NCBI GenBank assembly: GCA_037952775.1
Contig: JBANAY010000003.1
Location: 22,568,001 to 22,632,000, forward strand
Origin: Clonostachys chloroleuca
Taxonomy: Eukaryota > Ascomycota > Sordariomycetes > Hypocreales > Bionectriaceae
Direction: 5' to 3'
Length of the DNA stretch: 64,000 nucleotides
In this document: one piece after another, positions 1-11,195 of the stretch
Position numbering within the stretch: the stretch's first letter is position 1
Layout: each line of letters starts with the position of its first letter
Notes under the pieces: generated by a model
What the model saw: the letters and a program-made list of their open reading frames with translations, nothing else
Databases searched by the model: none
What the model was told of the DNA's origin: nothing
Program-made: the position numbers and the translations under genes

Positions 1-1633
1 TTTGATGTCCCGGATTTCCCTTCTAGCATTAATAACTGTGAGAGCATTCTCCACTGGCCCGTATTTGAAGGCCTGGTGCCGGATATTCATTCCTTCATTT
101 TGGATCTTGACGATACTGGCGCTGGCCGTGGTGATCGTGTTGTCGAGGCACGGGGCTCTCTTGGCCGTGGCGTCCAAGAGGATGACTTCATATCGCTATC
201 TAAAAGATTCTTGGCTTACGTGCACGTCAAGAATCCTATCCTCGATGTATCGGATTATAAGAATCAAGTTCGGATTGCAGCAGAAAACGGACCCAGGTGG
301 GATGGCCAATCATGTCTTGTAGTAGGTCCTTTTCTCTCATGGAGCCACAGCGTGAGCTTTCCCTAATGCAACAATTTCAGTTGATTTCATGTGCACTAGC
401 ATGTCTTTCAGCACCCTTCCAATCAGATATTACTTTTGGCAACACACCTGAATCGATGCGGTCTTCGACATCTGCAGCCGTGGATCCAGACACTGCAGCG
501 ATGTATTATCTGGCTGCAAAGAAGCGATTGGGCATACAGAAGCCGTCTCTGCTCTACATCCAGTGCCTATTCCTGTGTGGAGTGTACGAAATGTATACCT
601 TGTCTCCCCTACAAGCTTGGTTCTACTTTAACAGGGCTTGTGTTGATTTACGTAACCTGCTCTGGGCACGCAACCGAAGGAGGTCACCGGATCCGGTCTC
701 ACAAGAAGCTCGTCGGTTAGAGCAAAGACTATATTGGTCTTGTGTAAAGACCGAGTAGTAAGTCTTGATTTATAGAAGGATAGAATGAGGTTCTAACTAA
801 CAGTATGCCGAAGTGAGCTGAGATGCGAAATACCATTGCCGCCGAGCGGGATCACCAACTGTGAGTACCCAGACATGTTCCCATCTCCCCCAACGAGATT
901 AGGGTCCCCGACCATCCACGGACAGACCCTCGAAGAGCTCCAGTCAGATATTGTTCCTGAAGAGGAAAAAAGCTGGTTCTACTACCTCGCAGAGATCTCT
1001 TATCGTCGCATTTTGAATCGTGCCATGGCGGTAATGGGCCACGAAGGAGAAGAGGGCTGGACCCGGAATATCTCCAGTCGGATCAAGCAGTGCAAGACTT
1101 TCAATGATCAAATAGATCTGTGGTAAGGATCGATACCTCAAAGAAATGGTGCCAGGATGAGAAAAAAGCTGATCATACGTAGGTATTCTCATGTACCGCC
1201 TCAGCTCAACCCTCAACATGAAGGCCACGAGAACAGTGAACTCGGGCAGTTTCTAGCCAATCGTGCTATCAGCTGCCGCGAATGGATCCACCGGCCGTTC
1301 CTCTACTACATTATTCATAGGCCGCCTTCCGATCCAATCTATGATCAAGTGATGCCGTTGGCACAGAAGTGCTTGGAGCTTTGCGTTCAACAAATGATAC
1401 GCACTTTTGGCAACCACAGACATCACGGCACTTGGTATGTCTCCCGGGGGTGTATAACCCGAGCCCTGCTCCTTCTTGCCGCCGCCAGAAGTGGAAAGAT
1501 ATCGCTCCCCGAGGATTGGAAAGAGGCTTTGGAGATAGCTCGGGGGACGGTGCGTAGATGGTGCGGCGAGGCGACCGATCTTCGCTGGGCTGAAGCTACA
1601 TTCGACGATATTGTGAGAGTCGTAATAGAATGA
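1..1633 (+). CDS. Zn2Cys6-type transcription factor, 3' part only
   Basis: This is the C-terminal part of a fungal-specific transcription factor; the DNA-binding start lies left of the window. I join exons <1-318, 381-757, 814-1122 and 1183-1633, which leaves 484 visible residues in one frame. The introns (319-380, 758-813, 1123-1182) are 56-62 bp with GT donors and CTAAT/CTAAC branch sites. The visible protein matches the fungal middle homology domain: HVKNPILDVSD, then WDGQSCL, then RLYWSCVKTE followed by ELRCEIPLPPSGI, the usual W-S-C-x-K-S/T-E and E-x-PLP-SGI signature. Such proteins are nuclear regulators, often of nearby metabolic genes. No target can be inferred. The next gene runs convergently and ends at 1877. 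The domain call is safe; exact intron edges are likely but unproven. Confidence 0.85.
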
Positions 1634-1876
1634 GCATTTAATACAACTACTCAAATTTGCCGGACATTGGATCCGGCTAAATTCAATCGGGCAATAGTAA
1701 TAAAAAATTGATATGAAATCTATCTAAATAATCTAATTGAAATGTGCAGTCTTTCCTGTAACATCATCTAACGCCACGAATCGTTTATTGCTTTGCCCAA
1801 TTTTAACCACCAGCCTGACCGGCGGGCTCTTTGTCGCCGTATTTTATGCACTTGAATTGCTAGATAGCAGTCAAGT

Positions 1877-2840
1877 CTACAACTCCTCAACTTTGAGAGA
1901 ATTGTCGTTGTCTGCTGAGAGACCATCATTGACATCTTCACCTTTGCAGCCGAGCGAAGCCACGTGGTACATTAGACCGAGACATGCCAGCAGACTCCAA
2001 GCAGAGATAAAGACCGAAGGAAGTTGCAAGAAAATAGTCCAATATGCGCCGAAATCAACAGAATAAAGGCTGAGTAAGTATAGAATGGTGTAGATAGACT
2101 GGTACGTGAGACGACACAATGTGATGATGTAGATGGCTACCATGTATTTGAAAATCTAGTAAGGCGTTAGTACGGGACTTTGCATGGCTCGTATTCAGTC
2201 TTACACGGAATCTGACTGCAGCTCTTGCCCTGACAAGGAACACGAAAGCAGTAATGCCGAAAAGCAAGAGAGTCAGAATTGTGACAGCGTCAATGGCATT
2301 ACACACAAGACCTAGCTTTTCAATCTGAGTGAAGAGCAAAGCCTCGGCGAGGAAAATCCTCAAGCAGTTGAGAGAAACAACCAATCCGAGGATCGAGAAG
2401 GCCAACTTGCGAGGGAACCATCGTGCGGAGGGTGCCGTAAAATCTCGCACGACTTCAATTTCAGTGACCATGACCACAACAATAGCAGTCGCGCCGAAAA
2501 GAGCACAGACTACGTTGGTATGAAAGCTGGGGTTCGCCTTGTCGTAGGTACCAGCCGAGACACTAGTGTCAGGGACCGACTGGGCCATGATCTCGAGGGC
2601 CAACCATCTACACGGCACATCTATTTTAGTGACCCAGACTTCCGGTAGTGTCAGGCGGAGTACTTACGTTGTTGTCAGGGTCAAGGAAGCTTTGACCCAT
2701 GAGAGGCTCAAAGGCCCGTTAGACCCATGACGGTGGAGTTTAACGAATCCAAAGATAGTCAAGCCAAGACTGACTAGAAATGCTATGCATGCAAACACGA
2801 GCCCGGCAATGGCGATGTCGAGGAGCGTTCTGCGGTTCAT
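1877..2840 (-). CDS. Multi-pass integral membrane protein, unknown function
   Basis: Exons 2840-2668, 2607-2205 and 2155-1877 give 284 residues. The introns are 60 and 49 bp, and the first has a GTAAGT donor. The protein has six or seven hydrophobic helices, roughly at residues 13-33, 90-107, 122-148, 153-182, 195-222 and 227-256, separated by short loops. An R-x-T-Y-Q-S-I-Y stretch sits at the start of the sixth. The tail is hydrophilic and acidic. The size and layout resemble fungal RTA1-like or DUF7702-like seven-helix proteins, but I do not see enough signature to claim either. The start is the first ATG after a TATA-like TATATAA about 110 bp upstream. Function unknown; membrane localisation is strongly supported. 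Confidence 0.75.
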
Positions 2841-4065
2841 GATGATGATTGAGCGGAAGGGACTGTTGGTAGACGGTAGAAAATCAGTTGCTTTCCAGCT
2901 GGCTCAACTTTCTGTACCAAACCAGGAATGGGAAGTTGACGCGACCGTTATATAGAAAAAAATGGCTGACCCTTACCCTCGGTGCCCCTGATTAGAGATG
3001 ATTAGAGGAAGGCAACTATCGCCGACCTCAAAGACCAGGGATGGAATAAGCTCACGAACCGAAGATCTCATTTGTGGCGGTAGTGAGCCTCGATGCAACC
3101 AACCTTTGCCCTTAAAGAGTGGTAAATTCCCCCTATTGGTCGTGAGACGAAATTACCAAGGCTTGTCGGCCTCTCTATCGGGGATTAGGTAGCCTCGATT
3201 CGTCATTCTGACCGCCAGGGCTGACAGCGGCGGTGCTTATCTCAACATTCCATAACCCGGGGCACTGTGCGATGTATCTTACTGGGATTTGATTTGTCAT
3301 TAGCATTGCTTTTACGGCAGTCGTTGCTTCTGTGGCATGGGTTTGTTAGTGCTATACATTGACACAGTATCAAGAACACAGTATTACAGATGGACTCCTC
3401 CAATCATCTTCCCTGTCTCCCTCCGAGACATCGGCCACTTCCCCTTTCGGTATTTCCTCGCGCACATAAACCTGAATGGGTCAAGTGAACAAGCTAAAAC
3501 TCCTTCCTTTAGGTAATCTTTCGAGAACAGGCCAGGGAAATCCACGGGCGAACGAGGCACGGGAATGGCCCTGGTCAGCCGCGCGCTAGTTTCTTATTGT
3601 AGCTTGCCGGAAGTAAGAGTGATTGGCCAACGAAGCCTTCGTATTGTGAACACTGAGGCTTATGCTCTTTGTGTCGAATGCCGATCACTACACCTCATCT
3701 AGTTGCCGAAGGTCTATTTGGATTATGGGAATCCCATTACATGCAACGTTGACTTTGCGCTATTGATTCGAGATAGGCTATTGTTTCGCGCCTCTCATTA
3801 TGATTCATCCTTTCATGTTGGCCGGCAAATCGGCCAAGGAGATGATACTCACTCTAGCACACAATTGCATCCTTCATAAATGCAATTGAACTTTTTCTTC
3901 CTTTTTCTTGCTGAGGTTACGAGAGTGCCATGAGCCACGAAATTGCCTTGATAGTCTTTGCCGGTGATATTCGTATTTGAAGTAAGATAGATATTCGTAT
4001 CGAAGGAAACACATTCGTATTGAATCAACCTCAAGTACCAGGCCGAAATGATGATTGTGTATATA
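2841..4065. other. Non-coding stretch, 1.2 kb
   Basis: It lies between the promoter of the membrane protein gene and the 3' end of the SnoaL-like gene. Only short, stop-broken frames are present. Apart from the TATA-like site near 2950 I see nothing in it. Confidence 0.5.
2948..2954 (-). promoter_or_regulatory. TATA-like box of the membrane protein gene
   Basis: TATATAA on the minus strand lies about 110 bp before the ATG at 2840, a usual distance for a fungal core promoter. It was found by eye and there is no expression evidence. Confidence 0.4.
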
Positions 4066-4596
4066 TCACTCCTTGACTTCATGGAATTTACCTCCAACGA
4101 CACCCCAATCGCCTTCAACCCAAGTAGCCTGGATTGCTAAACGCTTAAACTTCCACAACCCATCAACGTCCTCAACTAGCTCCCCGCGGTACAGACTTCC
4201 AGACATCAGGCTGGGCTGGTCCGCTTCCATACCCTTACCACCGGCAAAATGTTGAACGAAAACGGTAGCAGTCAGGCTAGCCTCCTTCTCGTCGCCAGCT
4301 GCTCCTGCGGTCTCACCGGCTCCCACTTTCATGGAAACGCGCACATTAGTAACGAAGTGCGTGGTGTCGACGGCAAAGATGAGAGCAAGTCCAGTACTGT
4401 GTATCTCAGACAGACCGGTCATGGGACGACCGTTGACCAGAAAGACACCGTCGGGCAAAAAAGTTGAATCAAAGAGAGCTTGGTCGTTCGTGTCCCAGGC
4501 CACGGCGCAACGGTACATGGCGTCCACCACGGCGTCGCGACCAGTCAGAGGAGGATTGAGAGTTGCAGGAAGAGAGAAAGAGGATGCCATGTTCAA
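4066..4596 (-). CDS. SnoaL-like (NTF2 fold) protein
   Basis: This is a single-exon gene of 176 residues; a second in-frame ATG at 4590 would remove two residues. It has the SnoaL-like pattern: an N-terminal helix with GRDAVVDAMYRCAVAWDTND, a short D-STFLPDGVF strand region, GLSEIHSTG, then THFVTNVRV and a basket of beta strands ending in LWKFKRLAIQATWVEGDWG. SnoaL-like proteins act as small cyclases, isomerases or dehydratases, or as ligand-binding domains, often in secondary or aromatic metabolism. They share the NTF2 cone fold and lack an invariant catalytic motif. No biosynthetic backbone gene is near, so the substrate is unknown. A clear TATAAAAG lies about 145 bp upstream. The fold call is good; the role is unknown. 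Confidence 0.8.
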   Translation of the reverse strand: MNMASSFSLPATLNPPLTGRDAVVDAMYRCAVAWDTNDQALFDSTFLPDGVFLVNGRPMTGLSEIHSTGLALIFAVDTTHFVTNVRVSMKVGAGETAGAAGDEKEASLTATVFVQHFAGGKGMEADQPSLMSGSLYRGELVEDVDGLWKFKRLAIQATWVEGDWGVVGGKFHEVKE

Positions 4597-6226
4597 GGTT
4601 TAGATAGAAGATAGAATTTCTCCAGCGGGTTGCGTTAAGGAGTTATGTGGGAATAGAGCTTCCAGGATATAGAACAGGAATTTTGTCTTGATGATGGTAG
4701 GACGATGTTTTCTTGTGTTTTAAGGAATGATGACCTCCTTTTATACATATTCTTCAATACCTGAAATGAAAATACCGCAAGGATTCCGACTTTACTCAGC
4801 CCAGCAGACCACTTGTTCCCGACAATTCGATGTCATCATCTTTCAGCTATTTAATGTACACTTGGAAACTTGTGGATCATGTTGAACATCGAGCCAATCA
4901 ACTACTCATATTCCCGCTTTGTGGTTAGTGCAGGCCTCAGAAGCCGAGACATGGTTAGCGTGGACGATCAAGGACCGGGGCAAAGCAAATCACTTATCTA
5001 TCTCGATGCCGTACGATCAATTTTCATATTCTCCAAGTGGTAGAGGTTCCTGAGATGTCAGGGGAGGGGGATTTTTTGAATACCTATGGATAATGATTCC
5101 ATTCTTATAGTCACGGGCAACCCAACCATTCCAACTTCGACTCTTAAGATAACCTCGGAATGGAAATGCTCGAAGGCAGCTTACCACTCCAGTTCTTTTG
5201 ATTTTTCTGATGTGAAGCTTTGCTTGGGAGGCAATGGTAATTACTAATCGGAAACACCATTTTGCATATTACCGGCAACAACCGTCCATTCCTTGTCATA
5301 AAATTTATCATACATGCCAGACCAGTTCACTGCTTCACATTAATTTATGTGATGCTTTCATGATAAGCAATATGAAAAATATAGTTCTGAGAGACAATTG
5401 AATTGTGATATTACAATGAGCTCAGCGGAGCTTGTGATTATCGTTACAAGCGGCGGTAACTCAACATGAACAATGTAATAGCTACATTACCAAAAATGTG
5501 TGCTCCAGACATAGAGTTTATTGTGGCTACATCATGTACGATGCGGTTCGTTTACTGAAATTGAGAAGTTTGATGCATGTCGGATGTGGCATTTCCTGCA
5601 AACTTCACATTGGGGTAAATTTGAGCTGAAAGCGCTCATGAAGCTAATGGTAAACCCAACAGCAGAAAGCATTTTTGTTTTTAATATACTACAACTTTTT
5701 TTGTCAGTCCATCGGTAAAATCATTACTCGACAGACAGTGGTCACATGTTCCACTTGGGACGTTTTTAATGACGAGAGGGGAGAGATGCGTCACCCTTGA
5801 AAATCTTTTCGAGATGATGGAAAAATAGGTTTTGTTTGTTGGGAAACAGAGAGATACTACTATCAGCATGACGAGCATGTGGTCATCGTATGTTTGTTTG
5901 TAAAGTGACGGACTTGCTCCAGACCCTGGGTATCAGATTGCCGGGCGACGGTGTTTGGCACCCCGTGTTCGATCCCAATGCTCCCTTATTTATCTCCTAT
6001 TATTAAAAGTGTTTGCGGGGTTGTTTGACAGTGACGGCTATTTGGCTGATGTTTGACAGCTGCCCGAAAGTTACTGCCACGGCATATGAGAAGGCGGTGA
6101 CAATCCCGCCGCCCAAGATTCTTCTTCGCTTTCTTCCTCAGGCTGCACTTTTCTCTCCCCAACACATTTCATCTTTCTTCGCACCTCCGTTATTTCGTCG
6201 TCAGTCTCCCATCAGCCTCCGTCACG
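4597..6226. other. Divergent intergenic region, 1.6 kb
   Basis: It holds the promoters of the SnoaL-like gene (leftward) and the DUF6604 gene (rightward). It is AT-rich between about 5200 and 5900. The short open frames here have no recognisable content. Pyrimidine-rich runs at about 6115-6200 precede the DUF6604 start, as is common in fungal 5' leaders. Confidence 0.45.
4739..4746 (-). promoter_or_regulatory. TATA box of the SnoaL-like gene
   Basis: Minus-strand TATAAAAG lies about 145 bp before the ATG at 4596. The match to the eukaryotic TATA consensus is good. Confidence 0.5.
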
Positions 6227-8682
6227 ATGCTTCCTGATGCGCTGGTCAGTGTATACCGGCGCTACAAGGCCGACACAGACGCCTTGGCTGGCTGGCTTGC
6301 CTTGACGGCCAAATGCGCAGGCTGCCAGCCACACCTCCTTGGTGCTTCTGGCGATGTGCCTGCGAAGCCTCTAGGTCGGCTCAAAGCAAAGGCAAGGAAG
6401 CTAGCCCGGCTAGATCCAACTGAGGTCAAGAAGCACATTATCCCAATCAAAAGCTTCATCCCGCTAGCTGAGTACATTGCCTCTGCAAAAGAACCGATAA
6501 TCGAAGTGCCTGAGTCCGTTATAAAAATTGCAATAAGGGTCATCCGAGTACGATCGCAATTCAGCTCCCGCTTGAGTGACCAAGGCGCCGAGCCAAGCCT
6601 CGAATCAGACAAGACACATTCCCACTTTGTTGACATTCTCAAGAGAGTCCTCGGCGTCTTGAATCAGTGTCGTCCTACTACTGATTCTCAGAAGCGACCG
6701 GTCAGCGAATCGATCCAAAAGTCTTTCAGTCTCCTCACCGTAGAGGAGCCCTCGCAAAGCTTTCTCGATGCCAGTGACGCTGAGCTGCCACCGAAAGTCC
6801 GCGCAGATGATGGTACGGTTTTTGAGCCCGAGCCTCAAACTACCTACGAGGACGCCAGAGCTGCATATGCGATGCTGCTGGCTGATTTGAACAAAATCAG
6901 GGGGAAGTGAAGCTCGTTTGGCTCGCCTCCTCACACGGGACCGTGGATGTTTCTGCCGCTGGTGTCGTTTCCAACACTGCCATCGACTTGGCTCGCTATC
7001 TCATCGATCAAGTTCTCCCGCTACTGAAGGATCATGGCGGATCCTACGATTTTGGAGCGAGATACGCACTGGAGCTGATCAAAGAACGCGGCCATTTCCA
7101 CCACGCAGTGCCCACTTTCACTCGCGAAATGCTAGATGATTTCTACAAAGACGTCGACGAAACAATGCTGCTAGCGTTAAACGCGATCAAAAGGAGAGAA
7201 ATGTGCAGGTGCTATTCGGAAATGTCAGGTGGCCGTGCTGGGAGTGAAATTCATGCTCAGGTCACCGACATCCTGCAGGTTACGCCATACAAAATTCAAG
7301 AGGACAACATCATCTTCGCGGATTTCTATGGTGACCTCATCGATCTTTTGTACAACTCGGACCGATATCCCATCGAAGACGAGTCAGTCCGTGGCATTCG
7401 CGAACTACGAGAAAAGCACCAGTCGCCATTCTATCTTGCCTTCGCAGCCCAGATCATTCTTGACATCCACCACACCCTCGGGTCGCGCGTATCTAGGCCT
7501 CTGGCCCAGTTGACAAAGGAGCTCAACTTTATGGACAACCTCATCGACAAGCACTACCAAACCGAAGATGTTGATCTGGACGAGAAGACTGATTGCCGTT
7601 GCCTCCGCAGTTTCCAGAGCGATATCAAGTACTTTCAAGCCGACCCTACGCTCAAGCACAGAAACCCCAACCGTCCGTCGAACCGCGTTCATGCGACTTC
7701 TCCCCCGACCAAGCATCGAATCTTGAAGCTGTCGCCAGTCCTTTGCGGGATCGCCATATTCAGCTTCCGTTCTACGATGCACGACGTGGGCTTCAAGGCC
7801 TTCAACCGCAGCCGCTCCATCGTGTATGCCGTCCACCTTTACAACGCCCTGGTTAAGGAGAAGCTGGTCGAGAACACCTGGGTGGATATGCAGCTCGCGG
7901 AGAACTTCTTCGGCGAGCGCAACATCTTCGCGGGCAAGAAGCCGAGTGACACGGACGGGTACCTCAAGCAGCTGATGCTGCAGGATGGAATGACTGTCCG
8001 CGGTCTGTGCAACATGTTCAACCAGCTCAGGGGGAATGGCCAGATCAGGTCGGGGACAGAGAGGCGCCGGTGCAAGGAGACCAAAAAAGGAGCCCCCGTT
8101 TCCAACATTTTTATCCAACGATACAGCAAGAACTCCAAGCGAATTGACCTCAGACCGGAGGACATGAACGAAATCATCTCGCGCAGGCGTTGGATAGATG
8201 TTGAATCGCCTACCGAAGGCCAACAAAGTGATCAGGCACACACCGAGACAAGTGAACGACGCCAGTCAGTACCAGACTTGAAAAATCGACAGCATCTATC
8301 CCCACACGAATTACTGAGGCCGTTGGCGAACGCACTCACCGAAGAATCGTTCGAGATTGCCTTTCCGCGCCTCTTGATGCACAAGGTCTGCTGGGAGTTT
8401 CTGCAAAAAGTCACCGACGAGTGTGGACTAGATGTGGACAAAGGTCTTGACCAAAAGACCCCTTGTGATCCGAAATATATTGCCAGCCGCATCTTCTCAC
8501 TTGCGGTAGCTGACAGGGCCATGGGTTTGGAGGTTATGCAAAAAGCTGCCCAGGTGGTCGAGGACACGCTTGCGTCTAGATCACGGAGCGTGGTTCTCGA
8601 CGTGATGGAGAAGGAGTTTGGTCTCTCCAGGGACCTGTTGGAACAAGTTTGCGCCGCTTCAAAGCTGGCCAGTGTCTTTTAG
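6227..8682 (+). CDS. DUF6604-domain protein, interrupted by one frameshift near 6900
   Basis: Two abutting frames form one gene. Residues 1-227 (6227-6907) begin with the DUF6604 hallmark LPDALVSVYRRYKADTDALAGWLA. The second frame, open from about 6886 to 8682, continues the family with VKLVW, then NTAIDLARYL and VLPLLKDHGG. If one base were present at the G5 run 6900-6904, the two would read as a single protein of about 818 residues. No splice pair fits: the only GT donor in the right phase (6818) is poor and would remove conserved residues. DUF6604 is a fungal N-terminal domain of unknown function, found in long proteins and sometimes in signalling or recognition proteins. The C-terminal half (from about 7600) has no domain I recognise. 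It could be an assembly error or a young pseudogene. Confidence 0.75.
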
Positions 8683-9399
8683 ATTTCCGGCCATGAAGTG
8701 CCTTAGTATGGTGAACAGCAGAACGGGCTGAAAGATTGTAGTTGCCGGGACTTTATTGCGCAATGTACTGATGGAGCTACTGCCTGGAGTCTGACACACG
8801 CTCTTATGATTTACCAATGGTTGGAGTTAATGTTAAGGACTGTGGCAACGAAGGAAAATGAGAACAAGAGCATTTGATGATTGAGACTTAGCAAGGAAGG
8901 CTTAATAAATTAACTTCAGCAACCATATATATCGATTTGCGATATCATCTCAACTCCGTCATCCCATTGGCCCCAGTAGATTCCAGTCTAATTAATACCC
9001 TACCACCAGAGTGTCTTGATAAATAAGGAGACGGGAAGATCAGTGCTACTTGGAACGTGTCCTTCCATCCCTTGTAGCGCGCAAGACATCGTCATGAGGA
9101 AGCCAAATAACCGGAGGTTTAAGTCGTCAAGTGAAGGTTCCGCCAAGACGTTGTCCTAGACGTTAATTAACAAGTAGAGGTACTTAAATGTTTTTGCATA
9201 ACAGTGGAGCTTGTAAGTACTAGCTACAAAGGGCCGCTCAACGAACTCAACTTACAACGAATGCTGGCCCTGTAATACAGTGAGAGGTAAGCCACTAACC
9301 AGATACGGAAGTGGCATATGAGTTGATGTTTTGGTTAGAGAAAAGCCTCATCTGACCGTTGTCCCCAGTCCGACCGAGAAGCATAGCCACAGAGGGAGA
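8683..9399. other. Intergenic region, 0.7 kb
   Basis: Terminator side of the DUF6604 gene and promoter side of the Upc2-like regulator. I see no other feature. Confidence 0.5.
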
Positions 9400-10740
9400 A
9401 TGGCATCTAGAGCCGCCCAGTCAGAAGCCCAAGGACGGAAGCCGACGAGAAGATCAAGATACGGGTGCAGGAACTGCAAACTCAGAAAGCTCAAGGTGCG
9501 CAACTATCTTCCAACTGATTGTCAGTCACCCGCAGCTGATCTCTCTGTCCACGCCAGTGCGACGAAACCAAGCCGCAATGCAAGAGGTGCTGCTCGTTTG
9601 GAGTAGTGTGTAACTTCATACTCAACGTTTCGGATCTACAAACTGTCGCCGATGACTTAATAAGACCATCAGTTCCTCTAAAGGGAGTTGGCCCTCGACC
9701 ATCGATGGCCAGTGCTGTCTGGACATCCAATACCACATACTTCTATCAATTGAATGCCAAATGCCAGGACTTTCTCACCCGGTATCTGGGTCGAAGCCTC
9801 ATTACTCCCGGCGACCCCAGTATAATCGAAGTGAATCGGAAACTCCTCGCCCTAACCTTCACGGTAGGTCATGACAGTCAGATCTTTCTGCTGGAGATAG
9901 CATGGAACTGAAAAGTAAAATCGTTGGAAACTCGCACGACTGACATGTTATTTATAGCACCCATTCTTGATGCACGCCTCATTAGCGGTGGCGCTTGCTT
10001 ATGACCGCCATCTTAACAGTTCACCGGACGGTCATCGCTCTGTTGAAGAATGCTATCACCGGTCTCAAAGTACAGCACTCTTCAACCGACGGCTACGAGA
10101 GCCGATTCAGACGGAAGACAAAGATCCAATATGGGGCACCGCAGCGGCTCTAGCTCTCCTCAGCTTCGCAACACCTGATGCATGTATTCCAGAAGAATCA
10201 TGGCCCTTGAAGACTTCCGGGCCCTCCGACTTAGAATGGCTACGCATGAGCAATGGAAAGATGTCGCTCTGGCGTATCACAGACCCCCTCCGACCAGACA
10301 GCCTGTTCCATGTTATGGCGCCCGCCTTTGCCCAAATGAACTCGCCCCTCCCAGATATGGGCGTTTATGGCATCCCAAGTTCGCTGGCAAGAGTTTGCAA
10401 TCTCGACGACACGTCTACCGAAGAGAGCAATCCTTACTTCAAAGTCACCCATGCCGTATCCCAGATATTAGATCTCTCCGATAGCCAAATCACTACAGGC
10501 GAAATCGGGGTCTTCCCACGCAGCATACACGATTCATTCAAATTCTTGCTTTTGGAAAGAGACCCCGTCGCGCTCTTGCTGCTATACCTCTGGTATCGCA
10601 AAGCAGGTCGGAGTATGTGGTGGGTTGAACTTAGAGCAAGGGTTGAGTGCCCTGCCATTTGCTTGTATCTGAGGACTTATCATAAGGAGTACCAAGATGT
10701 GCACGAGTTTCTACCGGGAGGTCTACTTGCTAGAGAATAA
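9400..10740 (+). CDS. Short Zn2Cys6 transcription factor, Upc2-like
   Basis: Exons 9400-9495, 9558-9863 and 9958-10740 give 394 residues. The first intron splits the zinc cluster; after joining, the cysteines fall at 23, 26, 33, 40, 43 and 50 (C-x2-C-x6-C-x6-C-x2-C-x6-C), a complete binuclear zinc cluster with basic KLRKLK between C26 and C33. The rest resembles the sterol-uptake-control (Upc2/Ecm22) type: FLMHASLAVALAYDRHLN followed by RSQSTALFNRRL, then a helical ligand-sensing-like region. Known family members are nuclear or membrane-retained regulators of sterol uptake, but most fungal paralogues are uncharacterised. The start is the first in-frame ATG; the upstream frame has only a TTG. 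It lies just ahead of the HET and FAD oxidase genes. Confidence 0.85.
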
Positions 10741-11195
10741 TCGTAAAAGCAAAGAGAATTTTCTACCCACATTCTTTATCTGCCATCACCTCCTTGAAGG
10801 AGCAACATCAACCTCGTGCCTCTATTGGGAGTGGTCACAAGGAAATATTGGATCCCTGTTCGTGATCCAAAGGCATTAAGGCGTCCATGCCGCTAGGCAT
10901 CTATACTTACTATATGGAGTTGTATGGGAATATCCTGGTCTTGTAAACGCAGTCCTTTCCACGTATTTATCCACTTCTCAGCGTCAGCACACCACTGACT
11001 AGCTGCATGCATAGCCAGGTTACAGCCACAGCAGAATGGCCCGCAGCAGATGTACCCAAATGGTTGGAAGTTGCGGTATTTTGCTCAATCTCGAGTGGAA
11101 GTATATATGGTCCAGGGGAAGCGAAAGCCCCCCATTATATATCGAGCCAACACACTATAATCAAACCTCATACCCATCGTGATGGGCCGCAATTT
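10741..11195. other. Intergenic region before the HET gene
   Basis: It contains a TATA-like GTATATAT at about 11100-11108, roughly 90 bp before the ATG at 11196. An in-frame ATG at 11007 also exists, but the 63 residues it would add look non-coding. Confidence 0.4.

Noticed and set aside
6898..6910. Programmed -1 ribosomal frameshifting in the DUF6604 gene
   Set aside because: There is no heptameric slippery sequence and no evident downstream structure, and the family is normally read in one frame. A missing base is simpler.
7405..8241. 278-codon open frame on the minus strand inside the DUF6604 gene
   Set aside because: It is antisense to a frame with family content, and its own translation shows no domain. 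It is a shadow of codon bias.
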